This document shows, piece by piece, positions 13,241-14,629 of a stretch of 14,629 nucleotides of DNA; the stretch's first letter is position 1; each line of letters starts with the position of its first letter. A program made the translations under genes and the position numbers. This stretch comes from Hungateiclostridiaceae bacterium UBA3934 (lineage in GTDB: Bacteria > Bacillota > Clostridia > Acetivibrionales > DTU013), in the NCBI GenBank assembly GCA_002385815.1, contig DGEE01000094.1, positions 1 to 14,629 of the forward strand, in the 5' to 3' direction. The notes below the pieces were generated by a model. That model had not been told where the DNA came from and searched no databases. It saw nothing but the letters and a program-made list of their open reading frames with translations.

Positions 13241-14350
13241 ATGAAAGTTATATGTTCAAAAGAAAACCTGCTCGAAGGAATAAACATCGTTCAAAAGGCA
13301 GTATCTGCCAAAACAACATTGCCAATACTCGAAGGTATTCTTATAGAAGCCGGTGAAAATATCAAACTTACATCCAACGACCTTGAAATAGGTATCGAAT
13401 GCTGTGTGGATGCTGATGTAAGGGAGAAAGGATCCATCGTTCTCAATGCCAGGATGTTTGGAGAGATAATCAGGAGATTTCCTGATGCAGAAGTGATGAT
13501 TGAAGTCAAAGAGAACAATAATGTGGTCATCGAATGCGAGAACTCCATGTTTGAGATAAGGGGACTGGATGCAGAAGGATTTCCGGCCCTGCCTACAGTT
13601 GAGAAGAATGACGGCATAAAGATAAGCCAGAAAAAGCTCAAGGATATGATAAGACAGACCATTTTTGCTGTAAGCATGGATGAAAACAGGCCGATGCTTA
13701 CAGGTTCATTGTTTGAATATAAGGATGGCAGGTTTACCATAGTATCTATTGACGGGTACAGGCTGGCAATGAGATGTCTGGATCCTGAGGAAGAAAAGGA
13801 TACGGAAAATGCTGAAAGAAAACTCATCATACCGGGAAAAACTCTTAACGAAATAGCAAAGATACTGCAGCCTGTGGATGATGATCTGTACATATATGCT
13901 GCAGGCAACCAGATCCTTTTTGATATGGGCAACTGCATCATGACCTCCAGGCTTCTTGAAGGAGAATATTTGAACTATATGAGTATATTCCCCAAAGATC
14001 ATGAAACGAAGATCAGGGTCAATACAAAAGAGCTGCTTTCATGTTTTGAAAGAGCTTCATTGGTAATAACCAGTGAAGAGAGAAGATATCCGGTCACTCT
14101 TGATATTTCAGACGATAAGATGGTCATCACGGCTAATACGGAAGCCGGGAATGTAAGAGAAGAGATGAAGGTGGATATGGACGGCAAAAAGCTGGAGATA
14201 TCGTTCTACCATAAGTTTTTCATAGAAGCGCTGAGAGTGATAGACAATGAAATGATAGACGTATATTTTACCACCAGCCTGGGGCCCTGTACGATAAAGC
14301 CACTCCAGGGCAATGATTTTGCTTATCTGATATTGCCCATCAGGAGGTAA
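13241..14350 (+). CDS. dnaN: DNA polymerase III beta subunit (sliding clamp)
   Basis: DnaN forms the dimeric ring that tethers DNA polymerase and many repair proteins to DNA. The 369 residues cover three similar clamp domains (about 1-120, 121-245 and 246-369). The family's typical MKVICSKENLLEGINIVQKA-like start and YLILPIRR ending are present. An ATG at 13226 is in frame, but GGAGGT at 13228-13233 sits inside that extension and 7 bases before the ATG at 13241, which fixes the later start. The dnaA-dnaN gap is origin DNA without a terminator, so part of its transcription may come from dnaA. Confidence 0.98.
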   Translation: MKVICSKENLLEGINIVQKAVSAKTTLPILEGILIEAGENIKLTSNDLEIGIECCVDADVREKGSIVLNARMFGEIIRRFPDAEVMIEVKENNNVVIECENSMFEIRGLDAEGFPALPTVEKNDGIKISQKKLKDMIRQTIFAVSMDENRPMLTGSLFEYKDGRFTIVSIDGYRLAMRCLDPEEEKDTENAERKLIIPGKTLNEIAKILQPVDDDLYIYAAGNQILFDMGNCIMTSRLLEGEYLNYMSIFPKDHETKIRVNTKELLSCFERASLVITSEERRYPVTLDISDDKMVITANTEAGNVREEMKVDMDGKKLEISFYHKFFIEALRVIDNEMIDVYFTTSLGPCTIKPLQGNDFAYLILPIRR

Positions 14351-14482
14351 GCAACTGTAAACGGAGAGGTGGCCGGAAGGCATATTAAAATGCTGTAATA
14401 TGGAAATGATAATATTATACAGCGGGAACAGATATCAAATTATTTAAGGAGCGCCTGATCCTGCGGGACAGAATGATTTACC

Positions 14483-14491
14483 TGATATAAT
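14483..14491 (+). promoter_or_regulatory. Putative extended -10 promoter for rlbA
   Basis: TGATATAAT is a perfect extended -10 element. No good -35 is visible (GCGGGA at 17 bases). Transcription would begin near 14498, about 23 bases before the start codon of the S4-domain gene. The preceding gap (14351-14480) holds an imperfect stem (GCTGTAATAT with ATATTATACAGC, 14391-14422) without a T run. Confidence 0.4.
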
Positions 14492-14520
14492 GCAGAAACA
14501 TTGAGAAAGAAGGATTTTGT

Positions 14521-14629
14521 TTGGAAAAAGTTAAAATAACGACAGAATTTATAAAACTCGAACAGTTGCTGAAATTCACAGGAATAGCACAAAGCGGTTC
14601 TGATGCAAAGAAGCTTATTGCGGCCGGAA
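14521..14629 (+). CDS. rlbA: S4 domain RNA-binding protein RlbA/YaaA (5' part only)
   Basis: The first 36 codons read MEKVKITTEFIKLEQLLKFTGIAQSGSDAKKLIAAG with a TTG start (shown here as residues 1-36 of the partial product). This matches the start of the small S4-domain protein found between dnaN and recF in Firmicutes (YaaA in B. subtilis), thought to bind RNA and linked to ribosome assembly. The IKLEQLLKF and GSDAKKLI segments are the first helices of the S4 fold. AAGGAT lies 5 bases before the TTG. The gene is cut by the right edge; the full family length is about 70 residues. Confidence 0.88.
   Translation, partial: MEKVKITTEFIKLEQLLKFTGIAQSGSDAKKLIAAG

Overview
The window is the chromosomal replication origin of a Firmicute, most likely a member of the Clostridia. 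Support comes from the leftward cluster rpmH-rnpA-yidD-yidC-jag-mnmE-mnmG-rsmG-noc, from the rightward dnaA-dnaN-S4-domain gene order, from strong Shine-Dalgarno sequences, and from a Noc-type nucleoid occlusion protein. Genus or species cannot be read from the sequence.

Layout, left to right. Positions 1-137 look like the promoter and leader of an rRNA operon running leftward out of the window. gyrA (292-2811, minus) follows, with its own promoter and terminator. Then come noc (3126-3962), rsmG (4146-4862), mnmG (4922-6844), mnmE (6948-8372), jag/khpB (8480-9115), yidC (9224-10360), yidD (10505-10726), rnpA (10702-11067) and rpmH (11112-11246), all on the minus strand. From 11247 to 13240 lies a bipartite oriC. 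Its first part, upstream of dnaA, has two perfect DnaA boxes. dnaA itself is 11676-13010. Its second part, between dnaA and dnaN, has several variant boxes, an AT-rich stretch and a DnaA-trio-like run. dnaN (13241-14350) follows, then the first 36 codons of an S4-domain gene (rlbA/yaaA) cut by the window edge.

Every gene points away from oriC, so transcription runs with the replication forks on both arms. The genes serve replication initiation (dnaA, dnaN), supercoiling (gyrA), division-site control (noc), tRNA and rRNA maturation or modification (rnpA, mnmE, mnmG, rsmG), membrane protein insertion (yidC, yidD), an RNA-binding envelope regulator (jag) and the ribosome (rpmH).

The main departures from the textbook Bacillus order are these. 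gyrA, probably with a downstream rRNA operon, sits on the left arm next to noc instead of after gyrB on the right arm. The dnaA-dnaN origin module has an array of GTTGAT/ATCAAC hexamers and an inverted pair of TTATCCCCA boxes. GyrA has alanine at the main quinolone-resistance position. I did not find a new multi-gene system; this is a conserved core region with some unusual details.
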